Below are positions 52,401-64,000 of a stretch of DNA of 64,000 nucleotides, piece by piece (within the stretch, counting starts at the first letter, position 1; each line of letters starts with the position of its first letter). The notes beneath the pieces are model-generated. The model was not told the origin of the DNA. It made no database searches and was given only the letters and a program-made list of their open reading frames with translations. The stretch is taken from positions 7,070,001-7,134,000 of the forward strand of contig NC_051100.1 of NCBI RefSeq assembly GCF_901709675.1, read 5' to 3'. Both the position numbers and the translations under genes were made by a program. Source of the DNA: Syngnathus acus (Eukaryota; Chordata; Actinopteri; Syngnathiformes; Syngnathidae).

Positions 52401-54604
52401 GCTGGAGCTCATCTTTACAGAGGAATTGGCCAAAGCGACAACTCAGTGGGCAAGACCCATCCAACCAAATGTGTTAACATACTTTTTTGGACTGGACTGG
52501 ATTCTTTGTTGGAATCTGCACGTTGTAGTGTGATATTTTTTTTAAAAAATGCTGTTTTTAAATGAGGATATAATTAAACTATCCAGGAATACACGCTATA
52601 CATTGTCAATGTGGTAAATGAATATCCTAGCTGCAAACGTCAGATTTTTAATCTAATATCTACATAGGTGTATAAAGGCTTATTTCCAGCAACCATCCCT
52701 CCAGTCTTCTAATGGTCCATTGTGTTTGCTAATTGTGTTAGAGGGATAATGGATGACTAGAAAAGCCTTATGCAATCATGTTAGTTTTCATGGAAAACAC
52801 TAAATTGCCCAGGTGACCCCAAACCTTTGAACCAGTGGTGTCGAAACTATGGCAAACCATATTTGGCGGCCTCTAGCGTAGACTAAAATTGCTTTCCACA
52901 TTCAGTCGTGCATTTGGTCTTGCTCCCTCCCCATTTTGTAGGATCTCATCTCCTGTCATGAGAGCTGTTCAAGTCCCACTTCAACCGTTAAAATTCTGTT
53001 ACCATTTCTTATCTGTGGAAGAACACTTGCGAATGACCCAAACATAATCGGGAAAATAAAACACTCAGTATCTACTGTAACGTTTCCATTTAAGATTAAA
53101 CCTACATTTCCGTTCAATTCCCCCCCCCCCCGCCACTAGATAGAACCAAATTTGTATTTTCGAGGTAAGATAACAGAATAAAGCAGCATTGTGTTTATTT
53201 CCCCTTTCTTTGCAATTTCCATCACTGAAACAAGAGTAAAGGAAAATATTGTCAAGCACAAAAGGGTCATAGAGACCACTTAATGGACGCTGTGGTTGCC
53301 GCTGAAAGAAAGGCTCTGCTGATTTGGATGGCTGCTCTTATGACAATGATAGATGGTGCTTTCTGCAGCCTTGCAAGGTCCTGCTGTGCTGCCAGTGACA
53401 CTCGGGAGTCACACTAAATGCCTGGGCCCATGTCAGGGACCCGCCATCAATGCCTGAGGGGAATGTGGGTGAGATTATCCAGTGACACGTATCCCATCAA
53501 AAGTTTTACAGCATTGAGCAGCGGATTGTGACAACAGCAAGGGAAAGCATATGTCTACACCCTTTTAAGTTTGGACTTTTATTGGCTGCTTTCTGTCATC
53601 TTTGTGAAGCTCCATTGTTATTTACTGTGTTTTTTTTAATGTATTTTATTTGCTTCATCGTATATCTATGATCGTTAGCCATCGTTGGTTGGAGCACTGC
53701 CCAGTCAGGTGATAGCATTTAGCAGAATGTGCCCAGAGTATAAAACTCACAATCATTTTGCAACTTCTGTCTGTAGTCACACTATCAATAAACATCAGTA
53801 AACATGTTCCATTAACAGTTATACCTGCCTAAGCCAAGGTCATCAGCGTCCACCATGTTCGATGCATGGTATGATATGCTTGGTTTTCCTTTTCAGTATA
53901 CTGATGTTGAAGTTAGCATGTGAACTTTGTGTGGTCTGATGTTCCTCAAATCATCACATTTAATCAGTTAGGGATTCGAAGGAGGGTGTGACTTTCACAT
54001 CGTGTCTAATTATAAAATGAAGTGAAACAAATCTAATGTCACAATAACCTCAAAATAAGTTTCAAAGCGAGTTCAAAAGGGGAGTTCGGTTTCTATGCAG
54101 TGTTCCAATTTTACAGGTGGTTGCAAAATTGAGGTAAATGTTGAGGTCTGACAATGTCCCAGCACAGGCTTTCATCCCACAGGCCCCATGCGACCTCATG
54201 TTTTAAGCAAATACGCTGCTTGCAGACATAAAATCCCAGTGAAAATCTCGGCGTTAACCTTCAGCAGGCTATCATCACTTAATAAACCGCTGTGTTTTAG
54301 GACTATTAATTACTGAAGACTATTACAAATTAGCTGTTGTTTTTCAACACATGATTAACTGTAATCATTTTCGATATTATAGTCCTCACTTCCTCACTGT
54401 TATTCAAAGTGTCGTTGTGTAAATTTCTCATGAGAAGAATTATTAAATATGTGTTGCTGAACAAAATGTTCTCAACCCATTTTGAAGACAAAGAACTCTG
54501 ACAAAGGCAGACACAATTGCATGTTGAGTAATGCGAGCCTGATTCTGATTCTGAAATGGCTTTATGTGTATTTCCTTTTGCCATAATGCTCAAGGCATTA
54601 CGGT
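49450..54604. other. Non-coding DNA, nothing recognised
   Basis: AT-rich; a C10 run at about 53121..53130. A TGGTGTCGAAACTATGGCAA segment at about 52837..52856 faintly resembles an abundant fish repeat but is too short to call. Confidence 0.5.
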
Positions 54605-54795
54605 TAGGAAAAAGTCAAAGTCAAAGTCTGCTTTATTGTCAATTTCTTCACATGTCAAGACACACAAAGAGATAGAAATTACGTTTCCCACTATCCCACG
54701 GTGACAAGACATATTACGCAATATACATACAAGTAAACAGCACCAAAAGTAAAAACAAGAAGAGCGATGAATAAATAATAAATAAACAAATAACA
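54605..54795 (-). mobile_element. LINE-like 3' end with TTTGAC repeat tail (copy 2)
   Basis: This is the reverse complement of the repeat at 25122..25318, with about 185 aligned bases and few differences. The plus strand begins AAAAGTCAAAGTCAAAGTC (the tail) and continues TGCTTTATTGTCAATTTC. Copy 2 keeps CTCTTTGTGTGTCTTGACAT where copy 1 has a diverged CTGTTGGGGGTCTTGGCAT. It too is truncated and non-coding. Confidence 0.75.
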
Positions 54796-57176
54796 TAAAT
54801 TCTTGTAAAAAGAAACTTTTTATACTTTGTGTAGTGCCTCCGTACACAAAAAAAAATCAAAATGTCATTGATGACAGGGAAATAATTATTTTATTTCATA
54901 TGTCAAAAAATATATAGCAGAGATGTGTAGTACTGATGCTTCTAATTTCTTAGTAGTGACATTGAGCGCTTGCTCTTGATAGCAATCATGTTTCTAGTCA
55001 CTATCTTAAAAGTTAATCAGAAATAATTAGTCTTGGTTCCAATTTTCCAGGATACTCCTGCAAAAAGCATGGATTACCCCCCCCCACACACTTACCCCAG
55101 CACAATTCAGGCATCTGGGAAGATATTTGCTTGTTATTGTTAACCGATCTCTCTGAGGCATTCACTGAGGCCAATTATAATGTCTTGTGAGAGACATTTA
55201 TATTTGCAAAAGGTCACATTGCTCCAATTCCAGCACATATTTATCAAGCAGTCACAGCCCCCCTGTAATAATTAATCAGTTGAAGTATTGCAAAGTGAAA
55301 TCAGATCTTGTACTTTTGACCATGCTCAAAATACTGCGTAAAATAATCCTAGGTGATTGTAAATTACGGAGTTTATCTATTCTATAAGTGTGCATTGTTC
55401 AAGGCGAAACACAAAATAATCATTTCGAGGTTCATATTCTGATTAGATTTGAATTATTATGCCTTTTATCACATATCAACTGCTGTACAGGTTTCCCAAC
55501 TTTTATTGAGCCAAGGTCCAAGATTTGCACAAATCTCACAACACGCCTCCAAACAAAAGTGTCACAAAAAGAATGTCTCAACATGTTCACAATTTTACTG
55601 GTTAATGGGTCACAGTACACTTTGTTCTTCATGGGTGGCTGCAAGGGAAGCCAAAGAGGACAGCTCAAAATTGCAATTTTTTTTAAGCAGAACACTTGCT
55701 ATGGAAGCAGAGTGTCTGTGCATCTAATAAGATGAGTGCTCATTGTCTATCTCATTAGTGTTGTGGGAGAGAGAGGTTTCAAGTTTCAACACACCCTGAT
55801 AGGTGAGTCACTGTGATGAGAGAGCCATCAAGCAGCCATTAGAGCTTAGCCCAATAAAAGTAAAATAAGTATAAGATTGTTAAAGGGGACGGGAATAACA
55901 TTTTCACTCCATTAATCAGCGCCGTCATTACAGCCGCTACACATCAGGTAACCTTTCTGAGATGGATCTTGAATACCTGCAAGAGTTAGATAGCTTAATG
56001 GAAATTTCTTCGCACATCAGAGAGTGCCCCAAGGTATTATGGCTTCTATTGTTCTGCTTTGTGAACATCAAAATAGTTTTCAGCTTTTGCAGAAATGCAA
56101 TGCAACGCTCCACAAAATCTTTATTCCTGATGTGACATCAACTGAATTCAAGAAAATATTAAAGCTCACTTGGAATGTCGGGTCATGCTCCAGGAGTCGT
56201 CATACGGACTCCTAACAACTGATCCCATCTGTAATCGTGTTTAGGAAATAGAGAAATCACACTAAGGTTTGCAAATATAAACAAGGTCATATAAAGATGA
56301 GGAAAGCCCAACAGTGAGCTGGAGCTGCGGAAACAGGCTGTTTCTCTCACAGCACTGTTGATCAAAGGTATTTGAAGTGAGATTGAAGTTAGCAGTTTTA
56401 GAGAATGTTTTTCAGATAGCGTGCCTGCTTCAACATCTTAAAGTGTCAATCCAGCGCATTCCGTAGTCAGATGCCTGAAATGTTTAGCTCACCAAGTCCG
56501 AACGCAACACTCAAGGCAGAAATGCATTGTGTTACATTCTGAAAGTGTGCATTGTCTCATGCGCCTCACATCAAGGCATAGGTATTGTTGCCAGAATTTT
56601 AAAGCCAGATTTCTGAAGCTTTTGAATCGCTTACAGGAGAGGTGCCAATGCAGGGCCTCTTCATCTTGATTTCCGTGTAACACGAGGTCATATGGAATTT
56701 ATCTACAGAGCTGTTTGGAATATCTATGTGTTAGCAGGAGAGTTGAAGGGTTTATTGGTGCTAATGTTGGCATCACAGCAGCTTTTGAAGGCCTTTTGGA
56801 ACGGGCTCCCAAACAAAACACAATTTGAAATACTTTAACGTCAGCTTTGCTGTTTTCCCTGCTTTAATTTGTTGCCATTGTCTAACAAAAGGATTGAAAC
56901 ATATCCTGAGTTTGCATTCGAAGGACATTTTACTAATATTGACAATATATGGAGAAAAAAAAGTCAGGTTACTTGCAGCTGGCAGAGAATGAATTTATAA
57001 TGGAATGAGATGGAATTTTCTTGCAAAGTAAGGTTTGGAAAATGTTGCTGCCTTTGCATATAAAGTGTGGGTTAGTGAAAATATTAGCATTTCCAATATG
57101 GTTGTCTTATATATTTTATTTTTACCTCAACAGCAGTTAAAGTACATGCCATGCATGTTTCTCTTTTTTTCCACAG

Positions 57177-57217
57177 TTCGTGTCTGTGACATATTTTTGT
57201 GTTTGCCTTCTGTAGAA
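57177..57217 (+). other. Candidate 41-base micro-exon with strong splice sites
   Basis: A strong acceptor (TTTCTCTTTTTTTCCACAG, ending 57176) and a near-consensus donor (GAA/GTAAGT at 57217/57218) enclose 41 bases. One frame is open (RVCDIFLCLPSVE) and is also phase-compatible with the donor at 47671. Good splice signals this close together can occur by chance in AT-rich DNA. No function is assigned. Confidence 0.15.
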
Positions 57218-57446
57218 GTAAGTACACATACACCTTTTGTTATCCTGAAGACCAAAATTTGGGACCAGGCAAATGCCTTTATGCAGTATGTGCTCTTTTA
57301 AAGCTACTACCAAATATGGTCAAATTAAAACATGAAATTGAATCTCGAGGGCACATCATACATTATTTATACGTCACTCCTGACATATACGGCATGTAAA
57401 ATTTGACAGGACATAATACAGTCAGATATTTCATTGTAATGTGAAG

Positions 57447-57758
57447 AATAAGCTCAGTGGCCTAGTGGTAGAGTGTCCGCTCTGAGACTGGAAGGTTGTG
57501 GGTTCAAACCCCGGCCGGGTCATACCAAAGACTATAAAAATGGGACCCATTGCCTCCCTGCTTGGCACTTAGCATTAAGGGTTGGAATTGGGGGGTTAGA
57601 TCACCAAATGATTACCGAGCGCGGCACTGCTGCTGCTCACTGCTCCCCTCTTCCCCAGGGGATGGATTAAAATCACATGGGGATGGGTTAAATGCAGAGG
57701 ACAAATTTCACCACGCCCAGATGTGTGTGTGACGATCATTGAGACTTCAATCTTTAAT
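57447..57758 (+). mobile_element. tRNA-derived SINE, second family (family B), near full length
   Basis: A tRNA-like head has an A-box-like AGCTCAGTGGCCTAGTGG (57451..57468) and a B box GGTTCAAACCC (57501..57511). The body follows in order: ACCAAAGACTATAAAAATGG, then CCATTGCCTCCCTGCTTGGC, then GGTTGGAATTGGGGG, then TGCTGCTGCTCACTGCTCCCC, then AAATGCAGAGGAC. It ends GTGTGTGTGACGATCATTGA with a short TTTAATAAG end. I recognise this as a widespread fish SINE. AATAAG at 57447..57452 recurs at 57756..57761 and may be a short target duplication. The tRNA-like part is not a functional tRNA gene: there is no clear cloverleaf acceptor pairing. Confidence 0.85.
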
Positions 57759-58460
57759 AAGTGTCTTATATAATGTACTTGCTGTGTTTGATACAACACA
57801 TTGCAACTGTAGTGTTTATTTTGTAAGATTGCAATTGGTAGTTGCAGATTGAAATATTACTCAAATATTTAAATATCTGGACCAAGGTCTTGAAATATAC
57901 GTCTATATGGATATTACGTGTAATATTCAAATGTTATTCGTGTGTCAGTGTATCAACTCGAATTTACGAAGCCAAAGTAAGTCAAAGTAAGCAAATAGCA
58001 TTCTGTACAGACAAAAGACGATAATGTGAATATGATATCACATTGAGTGTCAGGGGAAATATAGCAAATAACCTTCAGCACGCTGTATAGAAACAAGAAA
58101 TTACTTTTAAAGAACCAGTGTGCTGACTCAGGGAAGCTACAAAGCACAAAGAGTCTCATGGCTCACAAAGGCACCATAGAAGGAACCCAACCACCCACTG
58201 AAGACTACGGGCAGGAGAACAACACATCAACTTAGATGTGACCACACATTATTTCTGACACATCACAGCAGGAACACCATTATGTTACTTTATTTTACGA
58301 CTGTCCACTTAATGTATCGTTGAATCGTATAGTTTCATTCCAGGCACCCAAAGAAATAACAAATTGCCCAAATCTGTTTCACAGTATTCATTGAGATAAA
58401 AGATTATATGTAAATATTCTTAATTTTAGTAGGTCAATTGCCAAAAAAAACAAAAACTGA

Positions 58461-58567
58461 GGCACAGGGAGGACTTGCGAAGTTCACACAGGAAAGCCAG
58501 AGCTCAGATTTTAGCCCACAACCTCTGCACTGTGAGGCGCTGTGCTAACCAGTTGTTCACCGAGCCG
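58461..58567 (-). mobile_element. SINE head fragment (family A)
   Basis: On the plus strand the sequence reads AGTTCACACAGGAAAGCCAGAGCTCAGATTTTAGCCCACAACCTCTGCACTGTGAGGCG in outline and ends CTAACCAGTTGTTCACCGAGCCG. This is the reverse complement of the tRNA-like head plus the first body bases. The rest of the element is absent, leaving about 107 bp. Confidence 0.65.
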
Positions 58568-58925
58568 TAGTAATTAAAATAATTAATTACTAAAGTAAAT
58601 TAATTACTAAAGGACTAAGTAGTCATTAATTAAAGTAATGCATTGTAATTGGAAAAAAACCCTTTTTCTGAGTCACCGGTAAAAGCCTTGATGTCTTTAC
58701 AACAATTCTTTACAGTTCAATCCGGCTATAAAATTATTGTAGAACTTTGTATGGTGCAGGCGCAATAGTGTGAAGCAACATTGTCCACATATATTACCTG
58801 CACCAATTTCTGCCTTACAATGTGTCTCCATGGACAACAACACTCTGACATTGTTGCAGGGGAGACCAAAATAAATGTCATCACAGTGAACCTTTGTTGT
58901 GTTGCTACCTTTCAAAAAGAGGTGT

Positions 58926-58942
58926 GGGGGGGGGGGGGGGGG
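58926..58942. repeat. Poly-G, 17 bases
   Basis: A pure G run, likely difficult to sequence; length may be uncertain in the assembly. Confidence 0.95.
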
Positions 58943-60191
58943 CGACTTCTTCTGTACCACTGGATACAAAGATATGCTCTGTCCACCTTGATTCATGTTC
59001 TAGCCACTGTGAGTCATGGCTCGTCCCCATCCAATTACCATCCCTTAATATATCACAGGAATACCGTGAAAATAACACTTGGAAAAGTCGGAAGAGTCTT
59101 GGAGACAACTGTGGCTAATGGACAGTGGTGGCATTTGTTTCGGACTGAACCACGGATGTAATGATTCAGGTGGACAGAGGCTGGGTCTACTGATAAGTAG
59201 GTCAACAGTAACATATCTGTTCTTGAGCCTTTTTCTCTCTTCACTTTATTATTTTGTTGCAAGGGAGAGTTGTGTTTCAGCAAAAACAGGAGTAGATGAA
59301 AGGCAGAGAATACTGCACGTTCAAATTATATGCCCACAAGGATCTCCAGACACTCCTTTTTTTAACTAATGAATTTCCCAAACGATATTCATTAGGAAAT
59401 CTAAAACGGAATCTGTATAGCAAAAGTCCGGTTCAAGATAAATGTGTCAGAAATAATTGCTAGTGAATGCTATAAAATAATTATGATACTTCAAACGTGG
59501 ACTTCACTTGGGCTTATAACTGGGAAGGGATGTTTTGGACAACCTTGACCTGCTTGAGTGGGAAGTCATGAGACATGAAACCCAGTAGTATTAAAGCTTT
59601 TATGTACTTCATCTGCTTTGTTCTCAAATTATTAAGGGATCTGAGGCTGAGGATGTAAACCTCTGCATAGCGCAGAAGATATTTTTTACTTATAAGAGAG
59701 AACATTTATTTATACAGGGAGGGTTATGTCCATATTATGTGTACAATAAACTGATAAGATGGGAAAAGAAAAATATAGTATAGTTGACCGGATGAACTTG
59801 CGCAGTTTGGCAAACCTGAATTTAACCTAGCCCAATTGCTTGGGCTCAGCGCTTATTTTTAAACTGAAAAAAAATGTATGAATTCCAGGTTGAATAAAGT
59901 TAGGACCCTGTAGAAAAGGAAATACAAATGGAATATGATGATTTGAAAATGTTTTATTCAACTGAATACCCTAAAAATGTTTTTTAATGGTCAAACTGAT
60001 TAAGTTTATTGTTTTCCTTTCAAATATTCAAAATTTGTTAATGTAATGGCTCAAACATGGAAAGAGCTTTAGAGACTACTCAGGAACAAACAATACGTGC
60101 GGGTGGGTAAAGAGTAACTTCCATGTTTTAAAGACCAACTTTCTGTGTCACCGAAAATCTTCCCTTCAAAAACAGTTACCATTTCCTGGAT

Positions 60192-61012
60192 TTGCCCATT
60201 TTTACAATTGTGCCCCAGCCCCTCTTTCTAGCATTACACTCAATGGCCATCCTCCGGCTTTTACCTGGCCTTCTGAGACTCCAAGACTTTTTTTTTTTTT
60301 TTTACTTCAGCTTCACCCTGACTCAACAAGACAATTTAATGTTGCTGTGGCTATATCGGAGGTGGACGATGGTGAAGTGCTGTCCCAGGAGTACACTAAG
60401 ATTGCACCCTTCCCTTCATGCAGACTCTCTCCAACTGATCTACAGCAATGTAGACAGAGAATTATTAAAAATGGCCTTGGAAGAATGTTGGTGGGGCATT
60501 GTGTGAACTGATCATAAAAAAATCTGGAATACGTTTGCTTGCCAAACGTTTGACTTCCTGACAGGCTTGGTGAGTGCCATTTTTCTTTATTGGTTCACAC
60601 TTGTGAGTTCTGATCGTCCTGGCTCTCAAAATGTTAAACCAGATGCCCCGTCTCATCATTTCTCACCAGAGGGCGTTAAGTCAGACGCTGACCTCATTCT
60701 GCCTCCTGTCTGTTTTGTGGCCTCCATTACCTGGAAAACAAGTCAGTGGTCAAGAGAGCTCAGGAGGAGCAGTCTGACCCTGGTGATGGCATTGTGATTG
60801 TCTGTGTGCCTGACTCGAGAGAGAAGAAAACAATGGGGCCACTTTCTAGGGCCCCAGATATTTTGGGGGCCCCTGTGATTCCACCCACCAGCTCCAGTCA
60901 ACATAGTAAAAATCATTCCCTCCCATCGTCACCCCCTGAAATTATGTTGGCCCAGATTTTGGTGCGACACCTTCCCTGGCCAAAACCTTCAACCACAACA
61001 CTTCTTAAATAA
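60192..61012 (+). other. Run of short overlapping open frames, unrecognised
   Basis: Frames at 60192..60506, 60567..60797 and 60746..61012 follow one another on the plus strand. Another reading frame over 60340..60480 gives NVAVAISEVDDGEVLSQEY and SPTDLQQCRQRIIKNGLG, which look protein-like. No family is recognised. It may be a decayed gene or transposon fragment; GGGGCC-rich sequence near 60836..60880 resembles text I have seen in fish repeats. Confidence 0.15.
60290..60303. repeat. Poly-T, 14 bases
   Basis: A simple run following CCAAGAC. Confidence 0.9.
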
Positions 61013-62162
61013 TATCCAGACAGTTACCAGTTACTAAAGCTGTTGACTGTTTAACTTTGAGGATTGAACACATCTCTATGAAGCAACAAAAAGTTTTATA
61101 TTTGCTCTATGATGCCACTGACTGTATTATTTCTATAAAAGCTCGAGTGTGAAATCCACAAACCAACTTCTTGAATTGAAAGTTTGCAGGGAAGCTTTTA
61201 GCAGGACTGATTTATCCTGTTCACACAATTGGGTCTATTTGTGGTTACCGCATTAAAGTCTCTATTTCCCCCCATCTATTGTATTGTGGGATTTATGCTA
61301 ACCCATATTTTCATTTTAGAATAGTTACAGCTTTAAAGCTTCTTCGGAGCTGCAGTTTTCTCAAAATACAAACACCTTGCTAGAACTTTGTTTTGTATTC
61401 ACTGGATTCGGTGTGAATTTCAGAATAAATCGATAAGCTTTGCATTTATTCTGAAAAAAAAAGATTCCCTCTTGCATCCATTTAAATACTCTAAATATAC
61501 GTATATAACTTTTTGGAGCTTCTCAAATGTGAAATCTGCACTATTGCACTGTCGTGCCAACATAATCTTTATCGCGTTGTCATGGAAACTGGGAATTAAA
61601 AATAAGTAAAAAGTATTACTTTGTCCGAGTGGAGATGTGCCGTGTTGGCATGAAAAAAGATATGTGCACATCCTGGAGATATACATTGCTTTTTAGGATG
61701 TATGATATGCAGGGACTTGCCATTGTTTTGTTTTGTGTTTTTGTCAGTCCAGAATTCGTCTTCATTTGATTGTTATGCAGCAACAATAGTTATGTGTAGT
61801 GTTTCCTGTCTTTTATTTAGAAATCATTTTTCAGCAGTTTTTGATATGTTCTTTTCTTTTCAACATGTTCTTTAACAACTGCTTTAAAGCAGAGTTGTAA
61901 TTGCAATGAATGGCTGCACTGCATGTCAATACAATCAAATACAAAAGAATGATGCTTTAATAATAAATAAGCAGCAGTGCTGAAAGGGGTCACTCATAGT
62001 TTTGGTTCTTTGTAGCGTAGGGAACCTAAAATAGCTTCTTGACGTTCAGCTTCTGCATGAGTAAGACACAGCCTGCTGTTGCTGTGTTGCATAGAGATCA
62101 TGATGGTTGAGTCACAAATATTAATAAGGAGTATAAGCGAAACTATAAGTAGAATTTTTAAT

Positions 62163-62194
62163 TATATATATATATATATATACGTATATAAACG

Positions 62195-62252
<58 letters not shown>
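62163..62252. repeat. (AT)n microsatellite, about 90 bp, interrupted
   Basis: A pure TA/AT run with one ACGTATATAAACGT interruption near 62182..62197. It is self-complementary and may extrude a cruciform. Confidence 0.95.
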
Positions 62253-62254
<2 letters not shown>

Positions 62255-62861
62255 ATTTGTGACGTTCTTTCAAAATCGAGATTCGAAAGGAAGGTAAACA
62301 AGATTTGTTTTTCATCAGAACTTTAAAGCCAAATAATTAAATTCAAGCATACTTCTAAGGAGAAATAATGAACCAATTCTCCATGGAGATATACTTGATA
62401 TCCTCTAAATCATTTTGCTCGTAAACACCTTTATTTTGGGGTTGAAATCACAATAATAAGTGACACAGCCGGTGCTCTCGAGTGCAGTTAAAAACAGAAT
62501 ATCATTGCTTAAGGCAAGGTGACGGGTCTAATAATCTGCCATGCTTTATGTTTAATATTTAAATCCCAAGGGTGAAGTGAGAAGGGTGGGGCGTCCTTGT
62601 TTCTAGCGTCCTCCATATTCTAGTATGAATCCAATGCACTGTAATCATGCAGCCCGTGTTTTCCATGTGAGTGTGATTGATTGGGGTCCAAAGAAATTAA
62701 AATTTAGATGATAATGATATACGATTTTAGCATTGCAGTATGCATCATTTCAGTTGTTATTTGTGTGTTTATTTGCCATATTTCAAATCATTGAGACCGT
62801 TGTCTTATTTACTTAATCAATGGAGGGAATCTCAGCAATTCTCCCTAACATTTAAATTCGG

Positions 62862-63440
62862 TCAGCTTATTGTGAGGAATCGTAGTTGAAAACTCCTTGA
62901 CATGATGAACAGATGGTATGTTTGTATTTTCTGTCGAAAATGCAGCATCTCTGCTTTGAATTTGGAGGGAGTTTTCGAGGGAGGGGGCTGCGGCACGGAA
63001 AGCTCTGTCGCTAAATGCTTGCAGTTTGCAGTTTGGGATGAAGAGCGAGCCAGAAGAGAAGTTAAAGACTGAGCGGCACTTGATTGCGAGCCAGTGACCT
63101 GCATGGGGGCGGGGATAATGCGCTGCCAGGGCTTTGAATGGGTGAGAGCGCTGGCAGCAGAATTCTGGACAGAATGGAGCCTGGCCAGGGCCTTGACAGG
63201 CACCCTGGTCAGGTTGCAGTAGTCCAGACGGCAGGTTATTAGGGCATGGATGACATGTCTCAGTGACAGTCAGTCAGTGATTGACATCGTCTGGAAATTA
63301 TTTTAAGGGGCAAAGCTTGACTCGGTTTTAAATGATACAGTGGAGTGAGGAATGACCACCAGTTTGTTAAGAAATATGTCGCCAATCTTCCAGAGCAGCA
63401 CCTTGTAGGCTAAAACACAGGAACTCTGTCTTGGTGCCCA
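62862..63440 (-). pseudogene. Decayed LINE reverse-transcriptase C-terminal region (CR1/L2-like group)
   Basis: Reading the minus strand, short in-frame pieces match the conserved C-terminal part of vertebrate non-LTR retrotransposon reverse transcriptases. They are HVIHALITCRLDYCN (about 63260..63215), then ALARLHSVQNSAASALTH and KPWQRIIP, then, after a frame change, RAFRAAAPSLENSLQ (about 63010..62965). In intact elements the same order reads roughly: alpha-helix with LDYCN, LQxxQNxAAR, and RAFxxAAPxLWNxLP. Frame changes and stop codons separate the blocks and the motif tryptophan is lost. It is an old, inactive fragment. The catalytic region would lie further upstream (above 63440) and was not found. 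Confidence 0.65.
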
Positions 63441-64000
63441 ATGATCCAATAACTTTTTAGTTAATCAATGTTTTCCCTACAATGGTAGTAATTTCTTTCT
63501 GTCACACCTTTCAGGACAGAATTTCATACAAGAATTGTCTCTCTTTAAGTATATTTTTAGTACCTAAGGGATGGTGTAGTCCAAAAAAACCAACAACATT
63601 TGTGTCGATTTATATCATCAGTTATATATGTGCAGTGTCTGCACTGTGATTGTCATTCTCCAATTATGTTGTTTGGAATGCACGCTTACTGCTTTATGTT
63701 TAGTGAACACAAACGTGAGCTTGAGTTCATTATTCAGCCGCTGAGCACTTGTGCAACAACTCATTATATTTATATTCAAAAGGGATCCTGGTATTTCTCA
63801 GCGGGCTCTATGCAGCTGACTTTGTGTGCATAACTGCGGGCTTGATTAACAAGATGATGAGTCAGCATATTCTAGTACAAAGAGCCTCAAGCCCACAGAC
63901 TTTTTAACCTGCGGCAATGTCTTGCAAAGGACTACAAATAACTGCTTATCATTGGATAAGGACTTAAGAGTTTCCCAGTTATAATACACTTCGACTAAAA

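Larger units (their letters stand above)
58568..62162. other. Mostly non-coding DNA
   Basis: Contains the poly-G, poly-T and unrecognised open frames listed separately. Nothing else was recognised. Confidence 0.5.

Noticed and set aside
57451-57530. Possible tRNA gene with A and B boxes
   Set aside because: The boxes belong to a SINE head; acceptor-stem pairing is not evident and a typical SINE body and tail follow.
63857-63870. TGATGAGTCAGCA, an AP-1/Maf-like site
   Set aside because: A single short motif is expected by chance many times in 64 kb; no supporting context.
1-64000. CRISPR arrays, operons, phage or virus-like cassettes
   Set aside because: The sequence is split-gene vertebrate DNA; no spaced direct-repeat array, ribosome-binding sites or tightly packed genes are present.

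Overview
The window is vertebrate nuclear DNA, most likely from a ray-finned (teleost) fish. It is AT-rich and almost entirely non-coding. It carries split genes with GT/AG splice sites, tRNA-headed SINEs of kinds I associate with percomorph fishes, LINE 3' ends, and many simple repeats. No prokaryotic, viral or CRISPR signature was seen. Species cannot be fixed from the sequence alone.

One gene is recognised with confidence. The minus strand carries the first coding exon (27688..26920) of adgrb3 (brain-specific angiogenesis inhibitor 3, BAI3), an adhesion GPCR of synapses. This exon encodes the start codon, signal peptide, CUB domain and a cysteine-rich segment. It ends in phase 1 at a good splice donor. 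Positions 26919..1 are then the first part of a very long intron; no thrombospondin-repeat exon was found there, so the rest of the gene lies beyond the left edge. To the right (upstream of the gene), a CpG-, GA- and CG-dinucleotide-rich stretch at about 28200..29600 contains a strong minus-strand splice donor at 28886/28885. It is the best candidate for the 5' non-coding exon and promoter.

The right half (about 29650..64000) looks like upstream intergenic DNA or a further 5' intron. It holds interspersed repeats: a SINE with a 13-bp target duplication and a 135-bp CATC tail (42341..42818), a second SINE family (57447..57758), a pair of inverted LINE 3' tails at 25122 and 54605, a decayed LINE reverse-transcriptase end (62862..63440), and a tandem duplication at 38351..38628. 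It also contains a small set of exon-like plus-strand segments (47482..47671, 49225..49265, 57177..57217). These have splice signals and open, phase-compatible frames but no recognised homologue. They are the main loose end for an undescribed gene, held at low to moderate confidence.

No convincing novel biological system was found. Most other open frames are what AT-rich non-coding DNA, or low-stop repeats such as SINEs, produce by chance.
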